Translations under genes and position numbers: made by a program | Source of the DNA: Aurantiochytrium sp. KH105 | Lineage: Eukaryota; Sar; Bigyra; Thraustochytrida; Thraustochytriidae | Direction: 5' to 3' | Assembly (NCBI GenBank): GCA_003116975.1 | Contig: BGKB01000011.1 | Coordinates: forward strand, 124,001 to 188,000 | DNA length: 64,000 nucleotides | The notes under the pieces: model-generated | What the model saw: the letters and a program-made list of their open reading frames with translations, nothing else | Told to the model about the DNA's origin: nothing | Databases searched by the model: none | Shown: piece after piece, positions 45,041 to 54,404 of the stretch | Layout of the letters: each line of letters opens with the position of its first letter | How positions within the stretch are numbered: the first letter of the stretch is position 1

Positions 45041-45557
45041 CTCTGCGCCGCCCGCGCCGCGCGCGCCTCTGCAGGACCCGCGCCCGCCGCAGCGTCGGCT
45101 CTACCTCGCGCTTTCGCTGCTTGCTTCGCCTCTGCCGCCGCCCGACTGTAATAAGGTGCCGGGCTCCAGGGCCGGGTAGTACACACGCACTGTGCACAAT
45201 ACCCGCACAGTCGAGGCCAGGCCGCAATGGAGAGGAAGCCCGCGCGGGGGAGACACGCACAACGGACCCTCCCTTGCTCGCTTCTTTCGGCGCCAGCGAG
45301 GGGCTCGCGAGAGGGCGCCAGGCGCGAGGACAGGAATAAAGCTCAGGACCGCGCGACACTTCGCCTCGAGACCTGCTGCTGCTGCTGCTGCTTTCGTTGA
45401 CACCAGGCTGTGGCTTGCTTGCTTGCTAGCTGGCTTGCTTGCTTGCTTGCTTGCTTGCTTGCCGGAGGCTGAAGAGTAAACCTTGCGAGCAAGCACCGTC
45501 GGCAAGCGCAGTAAGCTAGCAAGCAACGCGAGCGAGCAAGCAAGCGACGAGGTGGAG
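45041..45557. promoter_or_regulatory. Divergent spacer (ankyrin-BSD / aquaporin-like)
   Basis: 517 bp holding a CTG trinucleotide run (45373-45391) and a CTTG tetramer array (45413-45461). No gene. Both promoters are presumably here. Confidence 0.5.
45413..45461. repeat. CTTG tetramer array
   Basis: About eleven GCTT/CTTG units, interrupted once by GCTAGCTG, about 100 bp before the aquaporin-like start codon. Confidence 0.85.
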
Positions 45558-46238
45558 ATGGAGGTCAGCGCGAGCTCCTCCGTGGAGCTCACGGCGTGCG
45601 TGGCGTCGTCAGTCCTCTCGGGTCTCGCCTTGTACGTGCCACCGGCACTCGGCCTCGAAGGCGCGCTAGTCTGGCAGGCTGTACTGTTTTACGTTTCGTT
45701 ACTCGCGCTGAGCAAACTCGGGCTGCAGGCGGTGACAAACCCGGCCATACACGCGCAAAATGTGCTGCGCAACCCAACGTGGGCGCGCACGCAACGTGCG
45801 GCCTGGCTTTCGGTCGTGGATCTCGTTGGATTCGCCGCGGGAAATCTAATCACCTTGTGGACTGTACGATTGATCGACCCAAACATCTCCTTCAACCCAA
45901 TCCCGTCCAAGGCAGGCTTTGTACTCTCTACGTATGCCGAGACAGCCCTCTTCGAAGGCCTGATCGTCTTTTTGTTGCAGGTCTGGGCCATGTACGTGAG
46001 TGAATCGATTTATTGGGAGAGCGCCGTGTGCACGGTTCTGATTTTTATCTTTTTAGATATCACGGGCGGGTACTCTAACCCTTCTTCGTATTTCTCTCGA
46101 GTCGTCCTTGCCGGCGAAATGCTCGACGACGCCTCGGCATACTTGCTTGGCCCTATTCTTGGCGCCGCTGCGGCTGCGCTCGTATCGCAGGTCCGGGCTC
46201 AAGATGCCAGCATCAGCAAGAAGAGCAAGTCAGCTTAG
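45558..46238 (+). CDS. Aquaporin-like (MIP superfamily) membrane protein, unorthodox type
   Basis: 226 aa from MEVSASSSVELTACVAS (45558). Six hydrophobic segments can be placed at about 11-31, 38-58, 85-105, 125-147, 157-175 and 193-215. An NPA triplet (AVTNPAIHAQ) follows the second segment. An NPS triplet (TGGYSNPSSYFSRVV) follows the fifth, and then comes AYLLGPILGAAAAALV, the usual shape of the last aquaporin helix. This is the loop B / loop E layout of MIP channels with a degenerate second motif, as in AQP11/12-type or SIP proteins. It may transport water or small solutes in an internal membrane; that is inference. The last 15 residues are Ser/Lys-rich. It is convergent with the coiled-coil gene, 194 bp away. 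Confidence 0.6.
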   Translation: MEVSASSSVELTACVASSVLSGLALYVPPALGLEGALVWQAVLFYVSLLALSKLGLQAVTNPAIHAQNVLRNPTWARTQRAAWLSVVDLVGFAAGNLITLWTVRLIDPNISFNPIPSKAGFVLSTYAETALFEGLIVFLLQVWAMYVSESIYWESAVCTVLIFIFLDITGGYSNPSSYFSRVVLAGEMLDDASAYLLGPILGAAAAALVSQVRAQDASISKKSKSA

Positions 46239-46432
46239 AGCTGATACGCGTTTTCCTTCCTTCCTTCCTTCGTTGTCAATCAAGCTCGTATACGCGTGTC
46301 AAACCGGCGCAAGGAAAAATTGTGTGATGTTGATGTCTCACAAGTGTAAAAAAAAAATGCTGAGTTCATGTTATGGTATACTAAAACGATTCTGCCGCTG
46401 CGATGAAGAATTGGGGAGGAGAAGTGAAGAGC

Positions 46433-48379
46433 TCAAAAGTCGACCGAGCCGTCGTGCTCATTCACGACAGCAAACGCAGGCACTACGGAGGGCCGTTTCG
46501 CTTGCTTGGCTGCTCGATCTGCAGCGAGTCGGTCTTGCTCCACCGAAATTTCATAGGGTGATACATACTTGCTCTCCGCGGCGGCACCTGCGCCGCCACT
46601 GGCACTGTTGGCGTTGGCGTTCTTCTTGGCGGTTCGCACAGCGACAGCCTCAGCCGCCTTTTGCTGCTGAAACGTAGAAAGAAGTTCAGGCGATGACTGC
46701 GTTCCATAAGCTTTGGACTTGGCCTTGCGGCCCCGATTTCTGCCATGGTCTTGGGGGCCCACGGCGTCGGGGTTGTCGAGAAGTTTCGTCGCCTCATCCC
46801 ACTTTTTCCTTTGCCGAATCACATCCATGCGCTCTGCAATAAGGTCACGACGAATCTTTGCATCCTGAGCCGCCTTTTTGCGCTGCTGTACAATCTGCTC
46901 TTTGCGCGAGAGCATTTTGTCGATTTTCTTTGTGCCTTCATCAATTTTGTTCATGACCTGAAGCCTCTTGTACTCGTCGCGACGTCGCGCCATTTCCACC
47001 TTCTTCCGCTTTGCCTCGATGCGCAAACGATTGCGCTCCTTTTGTACGGCGAGCTGTTGCTCTTTACTGAGACTGATTTCCTCCAAAGCTTTTTCGACCT
47101 CTTGCTGTTTGATAATAAGCTCTTGCGCGCGAACTTCTTCCTCACGGCGAGCCTCCTGAATAGCGCGCTTTCTCTTTTCCTCGTTTAGCTGCGCAAGCAT
47201 GTTTTTGCGACGAAATTCCTCTTGTTTCTCTTCTTCGAGTCGCATGGCGCGCTCTCGTGCCATGAGCTCCTTCAAGTCCGCTTCCTCAGCGCGCTTTCGT
47301 TCGGCGTCTTCGAGCAGCTTGCGGTTCATCTCCATGCGCTCTTGAGCCTTTTGCTGTTTTTCTTGTGCAATTTTAGTGCGTGCCTCCTGCTGTCGTGCTA
47401 GCTTCGCAAGACGGCGGCGCTCCTTTTCTTCTGCCTCGCGTTTGCGCTTGAGAATTGCCTGCTCTGCGACACGCATGCGACGTGCAGTTTCTTCCTTTAG
47501 GGCTTGGGCTTTGCGCTGTCGATCCTGCTCTGCCCGAATCGCCTCCTTGCGTCTTACTTCCTCCTCGTGCCGCTTTCGTTCTGCAATCTCTTTGTCCCTT
47601 CGAAATGCAGCCTCTGCAAGTCTCTTCTTTTGCTTTTCCTGAAACTCGAGTTGCGCTTCGCGCTGCAGTTGCTTCATGCGAGCTTCCTCCGCGGCCTTTT
47701 TCTTGCGAAGTGCCACTTCTTTGTTGATCTTTCGTGCGCGCTCCTCCTCGGCTTTGGCTTTTGCATCTGCGGCTTGCTGGAGCTCAACCTGGCGCATTTC
47801 AAAAGCAAGCATTTGCTCGATTTCTTGCTTTTTGCGAAGCTGAATCTTGCGCAAGCGTTCCTCTTCTTGTTCGACGAGCTTGGCGATGTCGTCCTCGGGC
47901 TCCATGCCGCCGAGTACGGGTGGCGGTTTTTTGCGTCCTTTTTCTGTGTCTTTGCTCGTCTCGCTTCGCTTGACGAGGACATCGCGCGTCTGCCGCGCCT
48001 CCTTCATGAGATCGCGCCGGCGAGTACTGTATTCTTCGTACCGCAACCTTTGGACCTGGGTGGTGATGCCTGGCTCGAAAAAGGAGTCGAGATCGCGTAC
48101 CCGAAGGTCTTCCGAATCGATACCAGTGCTCAGTAGCGCTTCCGAAGATCGTGGTGTCAAGATCACCCGCGGGATGGGTGGGCACATGCCATAGACCTTT
48201 TGATTGCTCACCGACTCGTAAACATCTTCAATTGTCAGCTTGCGCGACTTGCGTTTCGCTCTTGATCTTCCTTTTGACTTTGACTTGCTTTTGACGGCTG
48301 CCGACGCTGCTTCGATCTCGTCGAGCGCCGTCGGTGAGCCAAGCTCGTGGTCTTCGAGCGACTTGCTTTCACAATCCAT
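46433..48379 (-). CDS. Long coiled-coil protein, CCDC177-like (DUF4659-type) head
   Basis: 648 aa; ATG at 48379. Residues about 70-140 form a non-coiled head with VILTPRSSEALLSTGI, RVRDLDSFF and RYEEYSTRRRDLMKEAR. This resembles the TPRS-EA...YE.Y.RRR pattern of CCDC177-type proteins. Residues about 160-545 are an almost unbroken Glu/Lys/Arg/Gln-rich single helix or coiled coil. The C-terminal 100 residues are Ala/Ser-rich and probably disordered. A structural or cytoskeletal role, possibly ciliary, is plausible from composition alone, but no function is established by the sequence. Family assignment is from memory of motif shape and is tentative. Confidence 0.6.
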   Translation of the reverse strand: MDCESKSLEDHELGSPTALDEIEAASAAVKSKSKSKGRSRAKRKSRKLTIEDVYESVSNQKVYGMCPPIPRVILTPRSSEALLSTGIDSEDLRVRDLDSFFEPGITTQVQRLRYEEYSTRRRDLMKEARQTRDVLVKRSETSKDTEKGRKKPPPVLGGMEPEDDIAKLVEQEEERLRKIQLRKKQEIEQMLAFEMRQVELQQAADAKAKAEEERARKINKEVALRKKKAAEEARMKQLQREAQLEFQEKQKKRLAEAAFRRDKEIAERKRHEEEVRRKEAIRAEQDRQRKAQALKEETARRMRVAEQAILKRKREAEEKERRRLAKLARQQEARTKIAQEKQQKAQERMEMNRKLLEDAERKRAEEADLKELMARERAMRLEEEKQEEFRRKNMLAQLNEEKRKRAIQEARREEEVRAQELIIKQQEVEKALEEISLSKEQQLAVQKERNRLRIEAKRKKVEMARRRDEYKRLQVMNKIDEGTKKIDKMLSRKEQIVQQRKKAAQDAKIRRDLIAERMDVIRQRKKWDEATKLLDNPDAVGPQDHGRNRGRKAKSKAYGTQSSPELLSTFQQQKAAEAVAVRTAKKNANANSASGGAGAAAESKYVSPYEISVEQDRLAADRAAKQAKRPSVVPAFAVVNEHDGSVDF

Positions 48380-49134
48380 CTTATCGCCAACAGTGCGTGC
48401 GCGAGTACGGGGGAATGCCTATTTGCGTGCGCCTTTGTCTGCGAGCGTACGTGCGTGCTCGCAAGCGCCCTTGCGCTTATTGCACACCGAGAAGGTGTAT
48501 CCTCTTCCCACCACGTGAACCTCGCCTGTGCCGACTACGTTATTCTGACCTTATGTTCGAGGCACCGACCGCGCCCGCAAGCCCGCGCCCGCGCTCGCGC
48601 GACAGCCAAAGGTTTTTGTCTGTCACCGGCGCGACGCTCGCTGAGCCTTACACCAATCAGCCAGCCAGCTAGCTAATGTTCTTTTCTCCGTCGTTGCCTA
48701 AAGGGGAGTTGAGCCAATCAAGCAAGGGCCGCGGGAAGCGAAGAAGCCGCGCTAGTACAACAAGGCAAATGAAGCAAAATTAGGTCAAAACAAGGCAAGG
48801 TATGACAAGGCAAGTCTAGGGAGCTCTGTTTCTTTCAAGGCAAAGAGAACGAGGCTATCAATTGTGTGTGTGCGCGCAAATGAGGCATGAGTGCGTGCGT
48901 GAGTATTGGCCAGCCAGCTGCCTGTGCACGCGGCTACCGAGACCGCTCTCAAGAAAACGGATCTATCGAGGGGAACAAGGGGAACGGAGACATACAGAAA
49001 ACGAAAGGAAAGAAATAAAGGAAGAGATCAAATTCACAGTCAATCAATCAATCAGTCAATCAATCAATCAATCAATCAATCGATCGATCAATCGTGGGGC
49101 TCGAAAAGTCGGAGGGCCCAAGCAGAGGAGCGTT
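48380..49134. other. Spacer between coiled-coil gene and Sec5
   Basis: 755 bp. It contains the promoter of the coiled-coil gene and the 3' UTR of Sec5. AGGCAAG/CAAGGCAA runs lie near 48770-48810 and a CAAT tetramer array at 49039-49094. No gene. Confidence 0.5.
49039..49094. repeat. CAAT/CGAT tetramer array
   Basis: About fourteen units of CAAT passing into CGAT, about 40 bp after the Sec5 stop codon, so probably inside its 3' UTR. Confidence 0.85.
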
Positions 49135-52100
49135 TTAGAGCGGAGGAGGCGTGGGGGGATGCGGAGGACGTTCTGCGCTCGTGATGATCGAGACTGCGCC
49201 CATCGAGGGATCGGCCCCGAGGGCGCGCACCATGAGTGCAGCGCGGCGCGTTGCGTCCATGACAAGTGGGACGATGACAGCGTCGTCGTTCTGGGTTGAG
49301 CCTTCTTCACGGAACTGCAAATGCATGAGCGTGGATGCAAACGCGTCAGTGGCCTTCTCCGTCTCGAACGACGCAAGTACGGTGCGCAAAAAGGCAATCT
49401 CGGCCCGAAGCTGAAGAGCGAAGCCTGGGCAGGCAGAGGCATCAAGGCCATTCGCGACTGCGGCAGAGACAGCAAGCGAGAAGATGAGACCCAGACGGTG
49501 CGCGAGGCCACATATCAGACGACGCGTGCCAAGGGCCCCAACACGAAAGGAGCACTCTGCCATGACATGAACGAGGTGGGCCAAGACATCAAGTGTATAC
49601 TGCCGCACAGCCGAGGGCGGATTTGGCCAATCTTTGCGCTGAATGACGGCGACAGCTTCGTCAACCAGAGCCTTGAGTCCCTGGCCATTTTGCTGTACGT
49701 ACTGGGCCATCAACTTATCCTCGAGTCGCTGGAATTTGTCTTGCTGCTCCCTGACAAAAACGTCAGCTCCGCGAGGAGACGACGCCCCGTTGCCGTTGCC
49801 GTTGCCATTGCCATTGGTGTTGCCACTGCCCTGCGCACGTTGCTGCTGTGTTCGAAGGCGAGGCTGAATGGCTTCGGCGAGGAGGGCTTGGATTTGGTCG
49901 AGAAAAGTATCACGCAAAAAGTAGCAGTCAGCGAAAAGGAGAGCCACGATATCGGCAGTGGCACCTTTGGCACGCTTGTCAACCCAAATGCTCACGCTGT
50001 TTAGCAAGGTACCCAGCTGTCTGCTCACGTCATCCACTAATTCGTAGAGAAAAGCGTTGCTCCAAAAGGAAAGTCCATCTGTACTTCGAACGAGGGTCTG
50101 TACGTCTGTGAGGACGACGTGGAGACCCTCAATGGCCCGGACCAAAACGACGAGTTGAGGCACTTGGCCTGGGCGCCCCGTCACACGTGGCAGAGGACTG
50201 AAATTATCCTTTTCGATGTCTCGCGCCGTGGCTGCGACCTGCTGTCCAAGTTTACGGTGCACGTATTCGGCGGTGAGACGTTCGAGCAGAGCAAAAGGTT
50301 CGGTGCGAGCAATGAAAGCAACCGCTTTAGCGTCGTGGGCGCGTTTCCGCTCAAGACGTTTGGCAGCGTGCGCCGCAGCATTGAAAGCTCCGCGTGCACG
50401 CATCGAGCGACAGTGCGACAAAAGGCTCTGGAGATTCTTCCTCGCAGCGGGCAAGTCGTCGTGAGCAAAATCGTCCTCCACCACGCGGCGGCCCACATCA
50501 ATATAGGCGCTGATGATGCTCCAAGCCATCTCATCGCTCGATTTTCGACGCTCAGCAAGGTCCTCGAGCGTACAGTTTGCGGCAGAACGCTTTCGAATAT
50601 CAAAGAGAAGATCAGTTGATCCCGCGCGACTTCGCGTATCTCCATCCTGAGCATTTGCACCCGATGCAGCACCCCCTCCACGAACATCGTCATCGCCGAG
50701 CGCGGCGCCTGCGCCACGTTGATTACCACGTGCGTTGCGAAGTCGAGCGAGCTCGTCCATGACCTCTGTGTCGGCGTCGAGATCGGGGTTCGCGTCGGGG
50801 ACAATTTGCAGTCCTCCACTCCCACGACTCGTGACAATGGCCCCGGACTCGCCCTTGACGCGATTGAGAACGTCAAAAATATGTTCCTTGCCGGACGATG
50901 CGCTCGAAGGGTCGAGACAGACACGCGCGTCCTCCCAGATGCCCAAGTAGGCCCGGGCTATCCTGGTGGCACGTCCAAGGGCACCGGAGTCCGTGGGATC
51001 AATGCCTTTCAGGGCAGCGGCACCGTGCGCCTGTTGACTGACAGCGAGCATGAGAAAGGGGTCGTTCTCGTCATCAAGCATGCGGTGAAGCTTGCTTCCC
51101 TTTGGCACGTGATCGCGCAGCTCGAGCAAGAGGCTGAGGGCTTCTGTGCAAAGGAGACTGTCAATCTGGTCTTTGCGCAACGCAAGGTCCGTGTCTTCGG
51201 TTAGGTTCCCGGGATGTTCTGTGTCGCGGGCACCCGATTTTACAGACGCGGCCTGAACAGCCCCTCCGTCTTTGGCTGCAAGCTTTGTTTTCAGAGCTAC
51301 GCAAAGATCAATGCCGCAGGACTCGAGGTCACGAACAGCATCATGGTAAAAGGTCCTCCGATCCTGCTTAGCCGTCATGCCAGGGCTGCTCGACGAGTTG
51401 GAGCGCGGGCGGTCAAGAAGAGCGAGAAGCTGACCAACATTGGAAAACTCAATGACAGCAACAATCCACTTGTGGCGTGCCATGAGATCACGGAGCCGCT
51501 GCGGGAGCTGCCAGAGATACTCGAGACGCTGTAGCATGTCCGCAGCGCGACGAAGCTTGCGAATGCGCTTGCGCTTCTGCAACAATGGGACAAAGCTCGT
51601 ATTGGCCGTTTCCAGCGCTTGGTCCAAGGCTCCGTTGACGCGAATAGTACGCCCAGGGCCTTTGGATGCGGGGCCATTCTGATTCTGTTGCTGCAGCTGT
51701 TGCAGCTGTTGCTGCTGCGACTGAGAGGCCTGCCCAGATTGTTTTGAGTTCTTCTTTGCAGCCGACCGCGTCTTGCCGTTGCTTCCAGGTGCACGTGAAG
51801 AAATTTCCGTGCCGGCAGGGCCGGCGACGGCAGCGCCTGCAGCAGAGCTTGAAGACGCGGTCGCGTCGCGTAAAGAAGCCTCGCTCTCTTGTTTCATGAG
51901 AGCATCAATTTGGCCAATCGTGTAGCGACAATGGACAAATTCGTCAAAGTTCTCACGAACTAGATTGCGCATACGTCGATTTTGATCCTCATTGTCTTGC
52001 TCAAGATTATGAAGACCTTTGACGAGATCGCCGAGCTCGGTGGTCCGATGCACGCGCCAAAGCAATAGGCTTGGACTGAAGTTCTCTGAACTTGGGAGAA

Positions 52101-54012
52101 GAGACAGCTTGACTTGTGCCGCGGCCTCTGCGCGTTTGGATGTAAAGGAGGCGCTGGTAATGGACTTGAAGGATCCCGAGTCAGGTCGACGGCGATTTTT
52201 CGTTGCGTGCTCAAAGATTTCGGACATGACTTGACGATCGAGAAAGCGGTCACGATCTTCTTGGGAGATTTCTGGAGTGGGCCGCGCTGACGTGACATTC
52301 GCTGTGCTCATAGCAGTAGCAGCCGTGGCGCTCCGCAGAGGTGGTTTCGGTGGTTTTCCTGAGCCAGTTTGCGCCTTTCCCGAGGACATGGATGCGGCAG
52401 ACTCTGTGGTTCTCTTGACGGTGGACTTGCGACGAAATGTGCGAAAACGTCGATGTCGGGTCGACTTTTCGGCCGAAAGCTCTGCATCAGGCGTCCACTC
52501 GGCACCTCCCCCGGCGCTACTGCCAGAGTAATGCGAGTCTGTCTCTAAGGCGCCAGGTGTGCCAGCAGTGGTACTTGCGCGGCGCGACTTGCGACCTCGA
52601 ATGAGAGCTTTTAGCCGCGAAGTCTTGGACGCGCGACGGGTCGGAGGACCTCCACTCGCGCGGCTCATGCTCGGGCTGATTGGCGGACTTGATGCAAGTG
52701 AATCATTGTCGCTGTCGTCCGTGTTGGTGTCAATGAAGCCAGGAGGACTCATCGGGGTGGCATCTTCCTCAGCATTTGGGGTGTGTTCTGGATCGAATGA
52801 GCGAGGCGTGGCACTCTTTGCAGCTGCTGAGGCGGCCGCAGCAGCGGCCGTCGCGGCAGCGGTCATTTTCGACTTTCGTTTATTCGATGCGGAGGCTGCA
52901 TTGGGTGCAAAGGCGGAAAAATTGATTTGTGCCTCGAATACGCGAAGGTCGCCAGCGCGCACACGAAGAGGATCGTCAATACGGGTCGTATTGGCGCCAA
53001 TGGACTTGAAGGAGTCGGTGAGGCGCTGCGCTGCGGTGGCCTGGGCCTCGAGCTTGGCCTCATCATCGACGGCGCTTGATGTGCTTTGGGAGAGACCGCT
53101 CTTGTTCTGGGGCGAGGCTGCGGCCTGCTCCTTTTGAATTGCGTCCTTGAGGACGGAGGCAAGCAAGGTTTTTGCCGGGTTTACGTCGTCGATAAAGGTA
53201 TCATGGTCGGGATCTCGTTCGGAACCGTCGAGATCAGTGGGGCGTTCTGCGTCAAGATGTACGCCCGTCCATGATCCGGGGTCTTGTTCGCGTGCTTTGG
53301 CTTCGCTGTTGGGGTCATCTTCGAGGTCGTCGTCGAATTCATCCTCCCACTCAATATAAAGATCGTGCGCGTCATCGTCCTTGAGAAGTTGCTCCAGCAC
53401 GTGGTCAGCATGGGCATGCGGAGCGTTTGCGGACGGGTCGCGTCGGAGCGCGCGCTGGTGGCGAAGCACACTTTGTATGAGGCGAAAGGCTTGCTGGCGC
53501 GTCTGCTGATCGACGTGAAGGTCGAAATTGATTTTTTGCAGAAGCGAGAGCGGTAGCGATGTGAATGCCTCGTGAAAGATCGGCGCGGAAAGATGCGAAG
53601 GATGAAGATTGATGACTTTGTCGAGGAAGTCAATGGCCATGGTGGCGCTCTGTGTGAGCTGAACGCCGCCGTGGTCTTTGCGTCGTTTGGGGAGACCTGC
53701 GAGGTGCACGAGTCCCGTGCGCACGTGGGCCTTTGCGGGTGCGGGCGATTCGACGCGCAGGGCATCACCGACCAGGACTGTCTCCACCTGGGCCGGGCTG
53801 AGCTGGGGCGGGTCTCCTGGGTCGAGAAACCATCTTGAGAACTTGGCGAGGGCCTTTTTCCGCTTCGAGCTCGCCGTGAAGCTCGACGACGGCTGGATGC
53901 CCTCCAGCAGCTCGTCCACGTGCGCCTGCACCAGGACGGCCAGGCCCTGCCCTCCGCCGCCGCCTCCTGCTCCTGCTCCGCCTCCTCCTCTGCCGCCGCC
54001 GCCGGACTCCAT
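49135..54012 (-). CDS. EXOC2: Exocyst subunit Sec5 (EXOC2) with long N-terminal extension
   Basis: 1625 aa; ATG at 54012. The Sec5 family core begins near residue 645 with NFSPSLLLWRVHRTTELGDL, then NLVRENFDEFVHCRYTIGQI, and later KKRK-type helix text (LQKRKRIRKLRRAADMLQRL, YLWQLPQRLRDLM). From there to the end it reads as the all-helical rods of exocyst subunits. Sec5 helps tether secretory vesicles to the plasma membrane. The preceding ~640 residues are unusual: a Gly-rich start, a helical segment (about 20-190), acidic patches, an Ala run and long Ser/Thr/Arg-rich stretches that are probably disordered. Typical Sec5 proteins are 900-1100 aa. No introns are needed. The gene is divergent from the nitroreductase gene. 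Confidence 0.85.
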   Translation of the reverse strand: MESGGGGRGGGGAGAGGGGGGQGLAVLVQAHVDELLEGIQPSSSFTASSKRKKALAKFSRWFLDPGDPPQLSPAQVETVLVGDALRVESPAPAKAHVRTGLVHLAGLPKRRKDHGGVQLTQSATMAIDFLDKVINLHPSHLSAPIFHEAFTSLPLSLLQKINFDLHVDQQTRQQAFRLIQSVLRHQRALRRDPSANAPHAHADHVLEQLLKDDDAHDLYIEWEDEFDDDLEDDPNSEAKAREQDPGSWTGVHLDAERPTDLDGSERDPDHDTFIDDVNPAKTLLASVLKDAIQKEQAAASPQNKSGLSQSTSSAVDDEAKLEAQATAAQRLTDSFKSIGANTTRIDDPLRVRAGDLRVFEAQINFSAFAPNAASASNKRKSKMTAAATAAAAAASAAAKSATPRSFDPEHTPNAEEDATPMSPPGFIDTNTDDSDNDSLASSPPISPSMSRASGGPPTRRASKTSRLKALIRGRKSRRASTTAGTPGALETDSHYSGSSAGGGAEWTPDAELSAEKSTRHRRFRTFRRKSTVKRTTESAASMSSGKAQTGSGKPPKPPLRSATAATAMSTANVTSARPTPEISQEDRDRFLDRQVMSEIFEHATKNRRRPDSGSFKSITSASFTSKRAEAAAQVKLSLLPSSENFSPSLLLWRVHRTTELGDLVKGLHNLEQDNEDQNRRMRNLVRENFDEFVHCRYTIGQIDALMKQESEASLRDATASSSSAAGAAVAGPAGTEISSRAPGSNGKTRSAAKKNSKQSGQASQSQQQQLQQLQQQNQNGPASKGPGRTIRVNGALDQALETANTSFVPLLQKRKRIRKLRRAADMLQRLEYLWQLPQRLRDLMARHKWIVAVIEFSNVGQLLALLDRPRSNSSSSPGMTAKQDRRTFYHDAVRDLESCGIDLCVALKTKLAAKDGGAVQAASVKSGARDTEHPGNLTEDTDLALRKDQIDSLLCTEALSLLLELRDHVPKGSKLHRMLDDENDPFLMLAVSQQAHGAAALKGIDPTDSGALGRATRIARAYLGIWEDARVCLDPSSASSGKEHIFDVLNRVKGESGAIVTSRGSGGLQIVPDANPDLDADTEVMDELARLRNARGNQRGAGAALGDDDVRGGGAASGANAQDGDTRSRAGSTDLLFDIRKRSAANCTLEDLAERRKSSDEMAWSIISAYIDVGRRVVEDDFAHDDLPAARKNLQSLLSHCRSMRARGAFNAAAHAAKRLERKRAHDAKAVAFIARTEPFALLERLTAEYVHRKLGQQVAATARDIEKDNFSPLPRVTGRPGQVPQLVVLVRAIEGLHVVLTDVQTLVRSTDGLSFWSNAFLYELVDDVSRQLGTLLNSVSIWVDKRAKGATADIVALLFADCYFLRDTFLDQIQALLAEAIQPRLRTQQQRAQGSGNTNGNGNGNGNGASSPRGADVFVREQQDKFQRLEDKLMAQYVQQNGQGLKALVDEAVAVIQRKDWPNPPSAVRQYTLDVLAHLVHVMAECSFRVGALGTRRLICGLAHRLGLIFSLAVSAAVANGLDASACPGFALQLRAEIAFLRTVLASFETEKATDAFASTLMHLQFREEGSTQNDDAVIVPLVMDATRRAALMVRALGADPSMGAVSIITSAERPPHPPTPPPL

Positions 54013-54404
54013 CGTATCCGGCGCGGTTTGCGAGCGCCTGACTGTCTGTCTCGACGATCGTCCTTCAGCGATGATCAGAGAGAAGAGAAGGCCGCGATCG
54101 TAAATGGGCTATGCGAAGCGGTCTATCTAGGGCGGTCCCAGAATTCGGAACGAGGTCCAACGTGGTACCTGTCCGCTGCGTGCAGGGAATCCCAGGCGGG
54201 CCGAGCAGAACAAGAGCAAGCAAACCTGAATAGAGTCCGCTAGACCGCCAAACCCCGAGCCGGAGCGCGCCTCGAGCAGCGCCAGAAGGGGACAAGGACT
54301 GTCGCGTTGAGATCGCGTCGAGGCAAGCGAGCGGGGACCGTCGCGGCGAGGAGATCGTCGACGAAGAGTCTGAGGTTGCGAGCTCGCACGTGCAGAAAGG
54401 CACC
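54013..54404. promoter_or_regulatory. Bidirectional promoter region (Sec5 / nitroreductase)
   Basis: 392 bp between divergent start codons. No repeats of note and no TAGGCCTA or CACTTGCG element seen. The nitroreductase frame is open upstream of its ATG for a short distance, so a longer N-terminus from an upstream exon is possible. Confidence 0.5.
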
